From: Aggregatibacter segnis
GTDB taxonomy: Bacteria; Pseudomonadota; Gammaproteobacteria; Enterobacterales; Pasteurellaceae
DNA length: 64,000 nt
Direction of reading: 5' to 3'
Assembly (NCBI RefSeq): GCF_003130075.1
Contig: NZ_NRCW01000001.1
Span: 124,001 to 188,000 of the forward strand
Of this stretch, positions 18,575 to 28,540 are shown one piece after another (the first letter of the stretch is position 1; each line of letters starts with the position of its first letter). The position numbers and the translations under genes are program-made. The notes beneath the pieces were generated by a model that saw only the letters and a program-made list of their open reading frames with translations, was not told the origin of the DNA and did no database searches.

Positions 18575-19936
18575 TTAATTACCGGAAATTTTCATTTTTT
18601 CTAATAAAACGGAACCTATCTGAATATTGGAGCGATGTTCAATATCATCAGCCACGGCAACAATATTACGTAACATGTCCGGTAATTGTCCTGCGATAGT
18701 AATTTCTGCAACCGGATATTGAATTTCACCGTTTTCTACCCAAAAACCGGCTGCACCTCGTGAATAATCACCGGTAACTAGATTCACGCCTTGTCCCATC
18801 ACTTCTGTTACGAGTAAACCGCGATTCATTTGGCGTAAAAGTGCGGTCAGTTTTCCGGATGAATTTGGTTTGACCAGCCAATTGTGAATACCGCCGGCGT
18901 GTCCTGTGCTTTGCATGCCGAGCTTGCGTCCACTGTAACTGGTGAGCAAATAGGTTTGTAAAATCCCGTTGCGAATAATCTCCATGTCCTGCGTTCTAAC
19001 CCCTTCACTATCAAATGGGGTTGACGCTAATTGACGGAGCAAGTGAGGTCTTTCAGTGATCTCAAACCAATCAGGCAATACTTGTTTTCCTAAGTGATCC
19101 AATAAAAAGCTGGCTTTGCGGTATAAACTCCCTCCACTGATGGCGGCGGCTAAATGGCTGATTAAGCCGGTTGCGACATCGTTTAAGAAAATGACGGGTG
19201 TCTCTTGTGTGTCAAGTTTTTGCGGTTGTAAGCGTGCAATGGCTTTTTGCGCTGCATTTTCACCGACCCAATTTGGTTGGGCTAATTGATTAATATCACG
19301 AGCCACCGTGTATTCATAATCCCGTTCTAACTGGTCTTGATGTTCGGCAATGACCGAGCAAGAAAGCGAATAGCGGCTGGATAAATAGCTTTGTAATATG
19401 CCGTGGCTGTTGCCATAAACGCGCACACCGGTATGGGCGTTGAAAGAAGCACCTTCACTGTTGACGATGCGTTCATCGTGTTCTAAGGCTGCTTTTTCGG
19501 TATCCAAAGCAAGTTGCACCGCTTTATCAACGTCAATTTCAGCAGCGTGATACAAATCCAAATCCGGCGCATCAAATGCCATCAATTCTTTATCGGCTAA
19601 TCCTGCACAATCATCCGGTGAAGTGTATTTGGCAATAGCAAGAGCCGCTTCTACGGTATTTTTGATGGCTTCCGGTGTTAAATCGGAGGTGGAAGCATTG
19701 CCTTTTTGCTGTCCTACATAGACGGAAATACCTAGTGCGCCATCGTTGTTAAATTCAACGTTTTCAATTTCCTGTAAACGGGTGGAGACGGAGAGTCCGC
19801 CGGATTTAGTTACCCCCACTTCGGCCGTTGCGCCTGCTTTTTGTGCAATTTCAATGGCAAGGCTAACAGCATCGCGCAGTTGTTGTTCTTGTTGACGCAA
19901 AAGTGCGGTGGTATTTTCAGATGTTTTTTGTGGCAT
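18575..19936 (-). CDS. pmbA: Metalloprotease PmbA (TldE)
   Basis: 453 residues, the usual length of the TldE subunit. With TldD it matures microcin B17 and degrades CcdA; TldE itself lacks the catalytic zinc motif. Typical segments include [20 protein letters not shown] near residue 57, [22 protein letters not shown], and the C-terminal half with [27 protein letters not shown]. No partner tldD is in the window, as expected because the two genes are usually apart. Divergent from darP. Confidence 0.95.
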   Translation of the reverse strand: MPQKTSENTTALLRQQEQQLRDAVSLAIEIAQKAGATAEVGVTKSGGLSVSTRLQEIENVEFNNDGALGISVYVGQQKGNASTSDLTPEAIKNTVEAALAIAKYTSPDDCAGLADKELMAFDAPDLDLYHAAEIDVDKAVQLALDTEKAALEHDERIVNSEGASFNAHTGVRVYGNSHGILQSYLSSRYSLSCSVIAEHQDQLERDYEYTVARDINQLAQPNWVGENAAQKAIARLQPQKLDTQETPVIFLNDVATGLISHLAAAISGGSLYRKASFLLDHLGKQVLPDWFEITERPHLLRQLASTPFDSEGVRTQDMEIIRNGILQTYLLTSYSGRKLGMQSTGHAGGIHNWLVKPNSSGKLTALLRQMNRGLLVTEVMGQGVNLVTGDYSRGAAGFWVENGEIQYPVAEITIAGQLPDMLRNIVAVADDIEHRSNIQIGSVLLEKMKISGN

Positions 19937-20052
19937 TGTGCTTTTCTCAATAATGAAATTTCGCCAATTTTAGCGTATTTTTCTTTTTAAGGCGAACCAC
20001 GGATTCTGTGCTAAAATGCACCGCACTTTTAAGTAGAACGATGGAAAAGAAG

Positions 20053-20586
20053 ATGGCAAAACGTAAAAAAGAAGATTTTGACTGGCAGGACGAAGAGCAA
20101 GAAGAAATTATTTGGGTCAGCAAAAGTGAAATTAAACGGGATGCGGAAGCATTAAAAAAACTGGGTGAAAAACTGGTTGAGCTGACAAAGGCAAAATTAG
20201 ATAAAATTCCTTTGGAAGATGCTTTATTGGAAGCGGTAAATTTAGCGCAACGTCTGCAAAAAGAAGCACGTCGCCGCCAACTGCAATATATCGGTAAATT
20301 ATTGCGCGGGATGGATGTGGAACCGATTCAGGCTGCGTTGGAGAAATTGGAGAACAAACATCAGCAACAGCAAGCGATGTTGCACAAATTGGAATTATTG
20401 CGTGATGAATTGGTGGCAAAAGGCGACGATGCGTTAACGGATTTTCTAACGGATTATCCGCAGGCAGACCGACAACATCTGCGAAATTTGATTCGTACCG
20501 CGAGTAAAGAAAAAGAACAAAATAAACCGGCAAAAGCTTACCGTGAAATTTTCCAGTATTTGAAGGAAATTGTGTTGGAAGATTAA
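20053..20586 (+). CDS. darP: Ribosome biogenesis factor DarP (YjgA, DUF615)
   Basis: About 177 residues. The conserved segment [21 protein letters not shown] near the N-terminus and [33 protein letters not shown] at the C-terminus identify the YjgA/DarP family, which binds the pre-50S ribosomal subunit. The start is uncertain: ATG at 20053 gives [15 protein letters not shown], the likely N-terminus; ATGs at 20041 and 20008 are also in frame, the last overlapping a USS. pmbA and yjgA are neighbours in divergent order in other gammaproteobacteria. Confidence 0.93.
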   Translation: MAKRKKEDFDWQDEEQEEIIWVSKSEIKRDAEALKKLGEKLVELTKAKLDKIPLEDALLEAVNLAQRLQKEARRRQLQYIGKLLRGMDVEPIQAALEKLENKHQQQQAMLHKLELLRDELVAKGDDALTDFLTDYPQADRQHLRNLIRTASKEKEQNKPAKAYREIFQYLKEIVLED

Positions 20587-20603
20587 CCTGATGTGAAATA
20601 ATT

Positions 20604-20643
20604 CAGCCCCTTAATAAGCGATTTATTAAGGGGCTGTTTTTTA
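20604..20643 (+). terminator. darP terminator
   Basis: CAGCCCCTTAATAA pairs perfectly with TTATTAAGGGGCTG, followed by TTTTTTATG. The convergent transporter ends just after it. Confidence 0.92.
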
Positions 20644-20651
20644 TGGACGAA

Positions 20652-22043
20652 TTAATTTAGCCAGAAGAAGTAACCGAAGGTCGCGATAACAAAGATACAC
20701 ACGATATTCAAAAGAATACCGGCTTTTACCATTTCACTTTGTTTCACTTCACCTGTACCGAACACAATGGCATTCGGCGGTGTTGCCACCGGCAACATGA
20801 AGGCACAGGAAGCACCTAAACCGATGATTAAGGCTAAACCGATTTCCGGCATACCAAGAGATTGTGCGATAGAAATGAAAATCGGCACTAACAACGCCGC
20901 ACTGGCGGTATTGGAGGTGAATTCCGTTAAGAAAATAATGAACGCAGCAACCAATAAACCGATGAGATAGAAGTGACCACCTTCAATCAGGAATACGATA
21001 CCGTCAGCCAAGATTTTGCTTGCACCGGAATTTTTTAATACCGCACTTAAGGTTAAGCCGCCGCCGAAGAGCATTAATACGCCCCAATCGGTGTTATCTT
21101 GAATTTGTTTCCAGTTTGTTACACCGGCAACACAAAGGATAACGGCGGCAGATAAAGCAATAACGCTATCGAAACTGGCAATTTTACCTTCTAATCCTAA
21201 TGCGCCTGCAAGAATCGGGTTGATTTGGCTACTGAAAACCCAGCTCAATGCAATAAAGACGAAGATGGCTAAGGTGATCCAACGTTGTTTATTCATTGGA
21301 ATGGCTTCAAATTGTTGGTCAAAACGAATATTGAGTTTTGGTTTGAAGACAATATAAAGTGTGCCGATCATGATTGGCATTAAGATAATCATGATAGGCA
21401 AGCCATACCACAACCAATCAGCGAAGGTGAGGTGTAATTGCGTTGCAACGATGTTGTTTGGCGGGCTTCCCACTAAGGTTCCCATACCGCCGATACTGGC
21501 GCTATACGCAATCCCTAAGAGTACAAACACATAGGTGTTATGTTCTGAATTTCGATCTAAACGGCTGAGCACGCCCATGGCAAGGGGTAACATCATGGCT
21601 GCGGTCGCTGTGTTACTTACCCACATGGACAAAAATGCAGTAACGGAGAATAAATACATGATCGCGACAAATAAATTGCCTTTCGCCAAAGCCATAATTT
21701 TGTTGGCGATCATTTTATCTAACTGTTGAATATGAAGCGCTGTCGCTAAAGCAAAGCCCCCGAAGAATAAGAAAATATTCGGATCAGCAAAGGTGGCCAG
21801 CGCAGTACTTGTTTTCACTAATCCCAAGAAAATGGCGAGAAGTGGAACAATTAATGCAGTGATGGTGACGTGTAAGGCTTCTGTTAACCATAAAATGGCC
21901 ACTAAAGCTAATAATGCCAACCCACTATTGGCGTTTTTATCAAAAGGTAGTGTATTGAGTAAGACAAAAAATAGAACGACGGCAAAGATAAAGATAATTG
22001 CACTCCTATAATTCTTACTTTGATTTTGAGTTGTGTCTTTCAT
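20652..22043 (-). CDS. DASS-family (SLC13) sodium:dicarboxylate/anion symporter
   Basis: 463 residues with about 11-12 transmembrane segments. Two SNT-type clamshell motifs can be seen: WVSNTATAAMMLPLAMG (about residue 143) and FTSNTASAALLVPIFISIAQ (about residue 376), plus VGSPPNNIVATQLH and LPVATPPNAIVFGTGEV, both with the family proline-asparagine pattern. These carriers import di- or tricarboxylates (succinate, malate, citrate) with Na+. Start 22043 has CAGGAATTAAAATT upstream; the in-frame ATG at 22070 lies in the leader. A 9-bp palindrome is 35 bp upstream. Confidence 0.9.
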   Translation of the reverse strand: MKDTTQNQSKNYRSAIIFIFAVVLFFVLLNTLPFDKNANSGLALLALVAILWLTEALHVTITALIVPLLAIFLGLVKTSTALATFADPNIFLFFGGFALATALHIQQLDKMIANKIMALAKGNLFVAIMYLFSVTAFLSMWVSNTATAAMMLPLAMGVLSRLDRNSEHNTYVFVLLGIAYSASIGGMGTLVGSPPNNIVATQLHLTFADWLWYGLPIMIILMPIMIGTLYIVFKPKLNIRFDQQFEAIPMNKQRWITLAIFVFIALSWVFSSQINPILAGALGLEGKIASFDSVIALSAAVILCVAGVTNWKQIQDNTDWGVLMLFGGGLTLSAVLKNSGASKILADGIVFLIEGGHFYLIGLLVAAFIIFLTEFTSNTASAALLVPIFISIAQSLGMPEIGLALIIGLGASCAFMLPVATPPNAIVFGTGEVKQSEMVKAGILLNIVCIFVIATFGYFFWLN

Positions 22044-22077
22044 AATTTTAATTCCTGTCAATAAAATCAAAGATCAA

Positions 22078-22101
22078 CATATTGCCAAAATAGGCAATAT
22101 G
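22078..22101. promoter_or_regulatory. Perfect inverted repeat upstream of the DASS transporter
   Basis: CATATTGCC and GGCAATATG are separated by six bases. The element lies 35-58 bp before the start codon, at a promoter-operator position. Its binding protein is unknown; it might also fold as a leader hairpin. Confidence 0.4.
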
Positions 22102-22163
22102 CTAAGGAAACTAACACTTTGTTAACAAAAAGCAATTAGTTTTTTATGGATTTGTGACATCGC

Positions 22164-22212
22164 GCAAAAAAAGTGCGGTGAAAATTTTCTATATTTTCAT
22201 CGCACTTTTAGA
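22164..22212 (-). terminator. rraA terminator made from a USS pair
   Basis: AAAAGTGCGGTGAAAAT pairs with ATTTTCATCGCACTTTT (one mismatch) around a short loop. Read leftward it is followed by seven T residues. Confidence 0.85.
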
Positions 22213-22233
22213 ATAATAATGACGCAGCTAGGA

Positions 22234-22734
22234 TTAGTCTTGCTCGAAATCTGCGAGGTCTAAGGCTTCTTGTGACAGAATAATGCCGGTGAGATCTGCA
22301 TAAACAAAGTCTTCCGGGAAGAAGGTTACGCCACCAAAGTTGACCGGAACATCGGTTTCGCCGTGGTTGTTTTCATCTGCGCCTACCGGAATTGGGGCTA
22401 AAGCATGGATGCCGATATCGATATTTTCCAGCTGCTGGATTTGACGAACTGCACCATACACGATGATGCCTTCCCAATGGTTGTCTGCCGCTAATTGTGC
22501 GAGTTCCGCATCAATTAATGCACGACGTACTGCACCGCCGCCATCAACGACTAATACGCGTCCTTCACCGTTTTCTTCTAAAATTTCAGCTATTAATCCG
22601 TTATTTTCAAAGCATTTTACGGTGGTGACTTTGCCATAAAAAGAACTCAGCCCGCCGAAACTTGAGAAAACAGGTTCGACAACATCGACTTGATCGAGAT
22701 AAATATCGCAAAGTTCAGAAGTATCAATGTACAT
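22234..22734 (-). CDS. rraA: RNase E activity inhibitor RraA
   Basis: 166 residues. Contains the characteristic [49 protein letters not shown] and [18 protein letters not shown] segments of RraA, a ring-shaped trimer that binds RNase E and slows RNA decay. It was once annotated as menG because it sits after menA, as here (49-bp gap, same strand). RNase E itself is encoded 20 kb away in this window. Confidence 0.95.
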   Translation of the reverse strand: MYIDTSELCDIYLDQVDVVEPVFSSFGGLSSFYGKVTTVKCFENNGLIAEILEENGEGRVLVVDGGGAVRRALIDAELAQLAADNHWEGIIVYGAVRQIQQLENIDIGIHALAPIPVGADENNHGETDVPVNFGGVTFFPEDFVYADLTGIILSQEALDLADFEQD

Positions 22735-22783
22735 AAAAGACCCTATTTTTTAAGATGAATACTGCGAGCTAGTATAGTCCGTT

Positions 22784-23689
22784 TCAGCCTAGAAGCAAGC
22801 CAAAACTAAATAGCCCATTGATAAGTAATGCAATCAGCGACATTTGCGCCAGCATCGGGCGCAAGGCTACCGGCTCTTTATGAGAGAAAACAAAATAAGC
22901 ATGTTTGAACAAGAGCGGATAAGTGAGCAAAAAGACGAAACTCAACGGATTACGCAAATTCATGAGGGCAAACAAGAGATAAAACAACGCTGCTATGGAA
23001 AGCAGCAAGCAATGATAAACCCGCCCATTATGTGGCCCTACGCGCACGGCAAGGGTGTTTTTACCTGCTTTGCGATCTTGTTCAATATCACGCAAGTTAT
23101 TGATATTTAAAACCGCTGTCGCAAGTAATCCGCTGGCAACGGCAGGAAGTAAAATAACGGCAGAGAAATCATGTACTTGAAGATAATAGGTGCCGCCGAT
23201 GCCCAATAGCCCAAAGAAAATTAACACGGAAATATCGCCTAAGCCCAAATAGCCGTAAGGCTTGCTGCCCACGGTGTAGGTGATAGCTGCCACAATGGCC
23301 AATACGCCGAGCATGGAAAACGCAATTAAATCACTGACATTTTGGTAAGCAATACCGATTAAGAGAGCACCACAAAGGAAACTCAAGGCGATCATCACAT
23401 AAAGCCCTTTTTTCAGTTGTGCTGCAGAAATGGCGCCTTGCTGAATACCGCGTAATGGCCCGATACGTTCTGCCGTGTCGGAGCCTTTTTGATGATCACC
23501 GTAATCATTGGCGAAGTTGGAGAGAATTTGCAGAAATAACGTGGTGAGTAAACATAACACCGTGATTCCCCAATGGAAACTGCCCGCCCAATAGGCAAGC
23601 GCGGAACCGGTTAAAATGGTTGCCAAGGCTAACGGCAGGGTTTTTGGACGCGCTGTTTCAATCCACATTTTTATTGTATTTTTTGTCAT
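22784..23689 (-). CDS. menA: 1,4-dihydroxy-2-naphthoate octaprenyltransferase MenA
   Basis: 301 residues, UbiA-family membrane prenyltransferase with about nine helices. The first Asp-rich motif is NFANDYGDHQKGSDTAER (residues about 59-76), and the second is NINNLRDIEQDRKAGKNTLAVRVG (about 195-218); both bind prenyl diphosphate via Mg2+. It makes demethylmenaquinone, needed for anaerobic respiration. Upstream of rraA in the same direction, divergent from trmO with a USS between. Confidence 0.96.
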   Translation of the reverse strand: MTKNTIKMWIETARPKTLPLALATILTGSALAYWAGSFHWGITVLCLLTTLFLQILSNFANDYGDHQKGSDTAERIGPLRGIQQGAISAAQLKKGLYVMIALSFLCGALLIGIAYQNVSDLIAFSMLGVLAIVAAITYTVGSKPYGYLGLGDISVLIFFGLLGIGGTYYLQVHDFSAVILLPAVASGLLATAVLNINNLRDIEQDRKAGKNTLAVRVGPHNGRVYHCLLLSIAALFYLLFALMNLRNPLSFVFLLTYPLLFKHAYFVFSHKEPVALRPMLAQMSLIALLINGLFSFGLLLG

Positions 23690-23799
23690 AATGTCTACTC
23701 GAATAACGAAGAATAAGGCGATTTTTTACCGCACTTTTAGCTAAAATAGGCGCCATTTTACAAGGTTATTTTGCAGATTTTAACTGTTTTAAGGAAAAT

Positions 23800-24537
23800 A
23801 TGTCCGATTCTCTCACATTGCAGCCCGTGGCTGTGATTCACACGCCTTACAAAGAAAAATTTTCCGTCCCGCGTCAACCTAATTTAGTGCAGGACGGCAC
23901 AGGCATTGTCGAATTGTTGCCGCCCTATAACCAAGCGGAAACCGTCCGCGGTTTAGAACAATTCAGCCACCTTTGGCTGATTTTTCAATTTGATCAAATC
24001 CCGCAAGGCAAATGGCATCCTACCGTGCGCCCGCCACGTTTAGGCGGCAATCAACGGGTTGGCGTGTTTGCCTCGCGTTCTACGCATCGCCCAAATCCTC
24101 TTGGTTTATCCAAAGTGGAATTGCGCCACGTAGAATGTAAAAACGGCAAGGTGTTGTTACATCTCGGTGCCGTAGATTTAGTGGACGGCACACCGATTCT
24201 CGACATCAAACCTTATCTTGCCTACGCGGACAGTGAACCTAACGCAATTTCAGGTTTCGCTCAAAGCGAGCCCAAACCGTTGCTACGCGTGGAATTTACC
24301 GAGGAGGCGGAAAGTGCGGTCAAAAAACACAGCAAAAACCGACCGCACTTACAACGTTTTATTACCGAGGTGATCCAACAAGATCCCCGTCCTGCCTACC
24401 AACAAGGCAAAGCCACCGACCGCCTTTACGGCATTTCGTTGTATGACTTGAATGTGAAATGGCGGATTAAAGCGGAGCGTGTGGATGTGGCGGAAATCGT
24501 GCAAATTGAAACCTTAGTAAATCATCAGAAAGATTAA
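23800..24537 (+). CDS. trmO: tRNA (t6A37)-methyltransferase TrmO
   Basis: 245 residues. The TsaA/YaeB family segment is present: [20 protein letters not shown] at the N-terminus and [21 protein letters not shown] (about residues 89-109), with [17 protein letters not shown]. TrmO methylates N6 of t6A at position 37 of threonine tRNA using S-adenosylmethionine. A C-terminal domain ([13 protein letters not shown]) completes the bacterial form. Convergent with cueR. Two USS copies lie in the reading frame. Confidence 0.93.
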   Translation: MSDSLTLQPVAVIHTPYKEKFSVPRQPNLVQDGTGIVELLPPYNQAETVRGLEQFSHLWLIFQFDQIPQGKWHPTVRPPRLGGNQRVGVFASRSTHRPNPLGLSKVELRHVECKNGKVLLHLGAVDLVDGTPILDIKPYLAYADSEPNAISGFAQSEPKPLLRVEFTEEAESAVKKHSKNRPHLQRFITEVIQQDPRPAYQQGKATDRLYGISLYDLNVKWRIKAERVDVAEIVQIETLVNHQKD

Positions 24538-24608
24538 TCTGCGGACTTTTTGAAGTGTATTTCTGATGAGAAAATATTTTAAATTCTCACCGCACTTTTC
24601 ACGCTTTC

Positions 24609-24995
24609 TTATTCACTCAACCCTGCCAAAATCGAGCATTCCGGGCAGTCGTTGCCTTGGCAGCTGTCGTGCCAACGTTGGAGTTCAGATACCATTTTTT
24701 GTAGTGCATGAATTTGTGCATTGAGGGTTTCGATATGTTGTGCCGTAAGTTGTTTTACTTCACGGCTGTTGCGATTCGGGTTGTCTTGTAATTGAAGTAA
24801 TTGGGCGATTTGTTGCAGGGAAAAGCCCACGTCTCGTGAGTGGCGGATAAAACGCAAACGGGCGAGATCGCTTTCTTCATAGTAGCGATAGCCTGAAAGG
24901 GTGCGTGCGTTGGTGTTGAGTAAACCGAGTTTTTCGTAATCACGGATTTGTTTAGCAGATAAGCCGGTGAGTTTGGCTGCTTGACTGATATTCAT
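24609..24995 (-). CDS. cueR: Copper-responsive MerR-family regulator CueR
   Basis: 128 residues. An N-terminal helix-turn-helix (MNISQAAKLTGLSAKQIRDYEKLGLL), then SGYRYYEESDLARLRFIRHSRDVGFSL, a long dimerisation helix (residues about 75-110), and a C-terminal metal loop CQGNDCPEC. The two Cys separated by five residues (112 and 117-type positions) form the Cu(I) site of CueR. It is divergent from copZ-copA and faces their MerR-type promoter, so it activates copper export. Confidence 0.93.
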   Translation of the reverse strand: MNISQAAKLTGLSAKQIRDYEKLGLLNTNARTLSGYRYYEESDLARLRFIRHSRDVGFSLQQIAQLLQLQDNPNRNSREVKQLTAQHIETLNAQIHALQKMVSELQRWHDSCQGNDCPECSILAGLSE

Positions 24996-25004
24996 AAAAA
25001 GTGT

Positions 25005-25035
25005 TTGACCTTAACCTAATGTTAAGGTTTATAGT
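25005..25035 (+). promoter_or_regulatory. CueR-controlled copZ promoter
   Basis: -35 TTGACC (25005-25010) and -10 TATAGT (25030-25035) are separated by 19 bp, the long spacer typical of MerR-family promoters. The spacer region holds the perfect dyad CCTTAAC-CTAAT-GTTAAGG (25009-25027). The cueR start codon is 10 bp away on the other side, so the regulator may also control itself. Confidence 0.9.
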
Positions 25036-25086
25036 AATCTCACCGACAAAAATCGGCAAGGTTTAACTTAATGATTAAAGGAGCAA

Positions 25087-25302
25087 ATGATGCAAAACGT
25101 AACATTAAAAATTGATGGCATGACCTGTGGTGGTTGTGTGAAAAGCGTGACTCGCGTATTGAGTGAATTAGATGGTGTCGCACAAGCTGACGTCAGTTTG
25201 GAAAAAGCGCAAGCGGTTGTGAGTTTTGATGAAAATAAAGTGCAACCGGCAGCCTTGGTGGAAGCCGTGGAAGATGCCGGGTTTGATGCGGCAGTAGCGT
25301 AA
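25087..25302 (+). CDS. copZ: Copper chaperone CopZ (HMA domain)
   Basis: 71 residues (70 from the second Met), a single heavy-metal-associated domain. The Cu(I) motif is GMTCGGC (Cys at about 14 and 17). The rest fits the beta-alpha-beta ferredoxin-like fold (SVTRVLSELDGVAQADVSLEKAQAVVSF). It delivers Cu(I) to CopA, encoded 105 bp downstream. Its Shine-Dalgarno (AAAGGAG) precedes two adjacent ATG codons. Confidence 0.95.
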   Translation: MMQNVTLKIDGMTCGGCVKSVTRVLSELDGVAQADVSLEKAQAVVSFDENKVQPAALVEAVEDAGFDAAVA

Positions 25303-25410
25303 TTTTTCTACTTGTTAAGGTGGCATGAAAACACAGCTTTGTTTGATAGCGTAAAAATAAGTTGAAAACCCACCGCACTTTTCTGTGAAAGGAAATAAAA
25401 AGAGGATGTG

Positions 25411-27570
25411 ATGCAAAAAGTCTCCATTCAAATTGGCGGTATGACGTGCCAGTCGTGCGCCAGTCGGATTGAAAAGGTATTGAATAAAAAGGATTTTGTG
25501 CAGCAGGCGGGCGTGAATTTCGCCAGTGAAGAAGCGCAGATTACTTTTGATGAAAAGCAAACTTCTGTTGAACAGCTGATCCAAATTATTCAAAAGACCG
25601 GTTTTACGGCACAGCTCAAGCAAGAACAGGCAGAGTTGCCGCAAGAGCAAAACATCTCGTGGCGGTTGATTTTATTGTGGCTAATTAACGTGCCGTTTTT
25701 AATCGGTATGCTCGGCATGATGCTGGGGCGGCATGATTGGATGTTGCCACCGATGTGGCAAATGGTGTTAGCCACGATTGTGCAATTCGGTTTGGCGATT
25801 CCCTTTTATAAAAGTGCTTGGGGCAGTATTAAAGGTGGCTTAGCAAATATGGATGTATTGGTCAGCCTTGGCACGCTCACCATTTATGCTTATTCCATTT
25901 TTATGCTGTTTTATCTGCCACATATGAGCCACGATCATGGCTCGGCAAATATTTATTTTGAGGCGTCCGTCATGGTGTTGGGCTTTGTGAGTTTGGGAAA
26001 ATTCTTAGAAGATCGCACCAAAAAGCACAGCCTAAATAGCCTTGGTTTATTGTTACAGCTGACGCCAAAACAAGTACGCGTGCAACGTAACGGCGAATGG
26101 CAAACCGTGCCGTTAAATCAAATTCAAGTGGGCGAACTGTTACGTGCCAACCAAGGTGAGCGGATTGCAGCGGATGGCATGGTGGAAGAGGGCACAGGCT
26201 GGTGTGATGAGAGCCATTTAACCGGCGAATCCGTGCCGGAAATGAAGACAACGACCAGTCATGTGTTGGCGGGGGCGATGGTGACGGATGGCAGTTTGGT
26301 TTATCGCTCGCAACAGCTTGGTAGCCAAACGTTGCTCGGCGATATGATGAATGCCCTTTCTGAGGCGCAAGGCAGCAAAGCGCCCATCGCCCGTTTTGCC
26401 GACAAAGTGGCGGCAGTGTTTGTGCCAACGGTAATAGGCATTGCCTTGCTGACGTTTTTACTCACTTGGTGGCTTCAACAAGATGTGGTCACGGCTTTAA
26501 TCCACGGCGTTGCTGTGTTAGTGATTGCCTGCCCTTGTGCGTTGGGTTTGGCGACGCCGGCGGCGATCATGGTGGGCATGGGCAAAGCAGTGAAACAGGG
26601 CATTTGGTTCAAAGATGCTGCCGCTATGGAAGAATCCGCCCATGTGAACGCGGTGGTGTTGGATAAAACCGGCACGCTCACAGAAGGCAAGCCGCAAGTG
26701 GTCGCTTTTTGGCAGGCGCAAAGTGCGGTCTATTCTGAAGATGAAATTTATGCGTTGGCGGCCGCCATTGAACAGAGCGCGACGCATCCGCTGGCAAAAG
26801 CCCTTGTGCAAGCCGCGATGGCAAAAAATGTGGCGTTGCCTGCGGTGCAACATATTCAGGCCGATGTGGGGCAGGGGATTCAAGGCGAGATTGAACATAT
26901 CGGCACGGTGAAAGTGGGGAAACCTGCCTATTGCGGTTTGACCTTACCGACCAACCTTGATCCGGTGTGGCAGATCGCCAGTATTGTGGCAGTTGCCGTA
27001 AACAATGAGCCCGTTGCCGCGTTTGCCTTAGCAGACGCCTTAAAACCGGACAGTCAAAAGGCGATCCAGCGTTTGCAGGCACATAATATCAATGTGTATA
27101 TCATGAGTGGCGATAATCCTAACGTAGTGCAATACATTGCTGACCAGCTTGGGATTCAACATGCGCAGGGCAATATGTCGCCACGCGATAAAGCAAGTGC
27201 GGTCAAACTTCTCCAAGAAAATGGTAACGTGGTCGCCATGGTGGGGGATGGGGTGAATGACGCGCCAGCATTGGCTGCGGCGAATGTGAGCTTTGCCATG
27301 CACGATGGCGCGGATGTGGCGCAACACAGTGCGTCGGCAACCCTGATGCAGCATTCTGTCAATCAGTTGGTGGATGCCTTACTGATTTCCCGTGCGACGC
27401 TAAAAAACATTAAACAAAATTTATTTTTTGCGTTTATTTATAACGTGTTGGGCATTCCGTTAGCTGCATTGGGGTTGCTCAGCCCGGTAGTTGCCGGCGC
27501 GGCGATGGCGATGAGTTCGATTTCTGTGTTAAGCAATGCGTTACGCTTGAAAAAGGCGAAAATCACATAG
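25411..27570 (+). CDS. copA: Cu(I)-translocating P-type ATPase CopA
   Basis: 719 residues. One N-terminal HMA domain (GMTCQSC, residues about 11-17), then membrane helices, actuator TGES (in HLTGESVPE), the copper-channel CPC in IACPCALGLATPAA, phosphorylation site DKTGTLT, nucleotide domain with SATHPLAKAL, and the hinge GDGVNDAPAL. It pumps Cu(I) out across the inner membrane. E. coli CopA has two HMA domains; one is enough here, with CopZ encoded separately. Start 25411 is the ATG after AGAGGATGTG; a GTG one codon earlier is unlikely. Confidence 0.96.
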   Translation: MQKVSIQIGGMTCQSCASRIEKVLNKKDFVQQAGVNFASEEAQITFDEKQTSVEQLIQIIQKTGFTAQLKQEQAELPQEQNISWRLILLWLINVPFLIGMLGMMLGRHDWMLPPMWQMVLATIVQFGLAIPFYKSAWGSIKGGLANMDVLVSLGTLTIYAYSIFMLFYLPHMSHDHGSANIYFEASVMVLGFVSLGKFLEDRTKKHSLNSLGLLLQLTPKQVRVQRNGEWQTVPLNQIQVGELLRANQGERIAADGMVEEGTGWCDESHLTGESVPEMKTTTSHVLAGAMVTDGSLVYRSQQLGSQTLLGDMMNALSEAQGSKAPIARFADKVAAVFVPTVIGIALLTFLLTWWLQQDVVTALIHGVAVLVIACPCALGLATPAAIMVGMGKAVKQGIWFKDAAAMEESAHVNAVVLDKTGTLTEGKPQVVAFWQAQSAVYSEDEIYALAAAIEQSATHPLAKALVQAAMAKNVALPAVQHIQADVGQGIQGEIEHIGTVKVGKPAYCGLTLPTNLDPVWQIASIVAVAVNNEPVAAFALADALKPDSQKAIQRLQAHNINVYIMSGDNPNVVQYIADQLGIQHAQGNMSPRDKASAVKLLQENGNVVAMVGDGVNDAPALAAANVSFAMHDGADVAQHSASATLMQHSVNQLVDALLISRATLKNIKQNLFFAFIYNVLGIPLAALGLLSPVVAGAAMAMSSISVLSNALRLKKAKIT

Positions 27571-27641
27571 GCAAGTCATATTCAACTTGAGGAACTTCGG
27601 GCATAATAAGCGACATTTTGTGATGCAATAAGAAGAATAAC

Positions 27642-28487
27642 ATGTTGAATAAAATCGATTTATGGCTGATGAATCATCAGCCTAATCCGCAGTTGAAAGG
27701 AATCAAACGTTTTTGGGTCGAGTTCTGGTTTTTCGGTTTGAAAGAAGCCCGAGCCTGTCTATTTGCCGGTGTGTTTTTTATTGCCATGTTCCTCATGCCG
27801 AAAAATGGTATTGCCGGCATTCCCCGCTACGATTTATTGTTAATTTTTCCTTTAGCGGTGCAATATCTGATGTTTTATTTCAAGCTGGAAACATTAGATG
27901 AAATCAAATCCATCACCCTGTTTCACCTCGTGGGTTTTGCTTTGGAATTGTTCAAAACCTCCTCTTCCATTCAATCTTGGGCGTATCCTGATTTTGCTTA
28001 CACGAAAATCTTCGGCGTGCCTTTGTTCACAGGATTTATGTATGCCGCGGTAGGCAGTTATATCATTCAGGCGTGGCGTTTGTTTAGTTTGCAAATTCGC
28101 AGTCATCCGCCCTATGTTTTATCGACACTAACCGCGGTTCTCATTTATCTAAATTTTTTTACCCATCATTACATTGGTGATTATCGGTGGTATTTGGCTG
28201 CGTTCGCATTGGGGCTTTACGCCCGCACTGCAGTATATTTCACGCCTTATGATAAACCTCGCCGCATGCCCTTGTTACTGTCTTTTATGTTGATTGGTTT
28301 CTTTATTTGGTTAGCGGAGAATCTCGGCACGCTGATTGGCATTTGGCGCTATCCAAATCAAATCGGTGCCTGGTCTTTGGTGCACGTGAGCAAGTGGAGC
28401 GCTTGGGCGTTATTGGTCGTCATGACATTTACCATCGTGGCAAATCTCAAACATATTAAGCAAACGATTCGGGTGTCGCGGGATTAG
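27642..28487 (+). CDS. DUF817 integral membrane protein (YoaT-like)
   Basis: 281 residues with eight or nine hydrophobic segments. The motif block SITLFHLVGFALELFKTSSSIQSW near residues 88-112 followed by TKIFGVPLFTGFMYAAVGSY matches DUF817, of which Bacillus YoaT is a member. Function is unknown. It lies 71 bp after copA on the same strand without an obvious terminator between, so it may be co-transcribed with the copper genes. Acidic and aromatic residues in the loops are notable but not diagnostic. Confidence 0.85.
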   Translation: MLNKIDLWLMNHQPNPQLKGIKRFWVEFWFFGLKEARACLFAGVFFIAMFLMPKNGIAGIPRYDLLLIFPLAVQYLMFYFKLETLDEIKSITLFHLVGFALELFKTSSSIQSWAYPDFAYTKIFGVPLFTGFMYAAVGSYIIQAWRLFSLQIRSHPPYVLSTLTAVLIYLNFFTHHYIGDYRWYLAAFALGLYARTAVYFTPYDKPRRMPLLLSFMLIGFFIWLAENLGTLIGIWRYPNQIGAWSLVHVSKWSAWALLVVMTFTIVANLKHIKQTIRVSRD

Positions 28488-28492
28488 GAAAG

Positions 28493-28540
28493 AAAAAAGT
28501 GCGGTCAAAAAATACAATGAATTTTGACCGCACTTTTTTA
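28493..28540. terminator. Bidirectional USS-pair terminator between DUF817 gene and clpX
   Basis: An inverted pair of USS extended to AAAAAAGTGCGGTCAAAA and TTTTGACCGCACTTTTTT (28493-28510 and 28522-28539) forms an 18-bp stem with A- and T-runs at its base. Confidence 0.93.
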
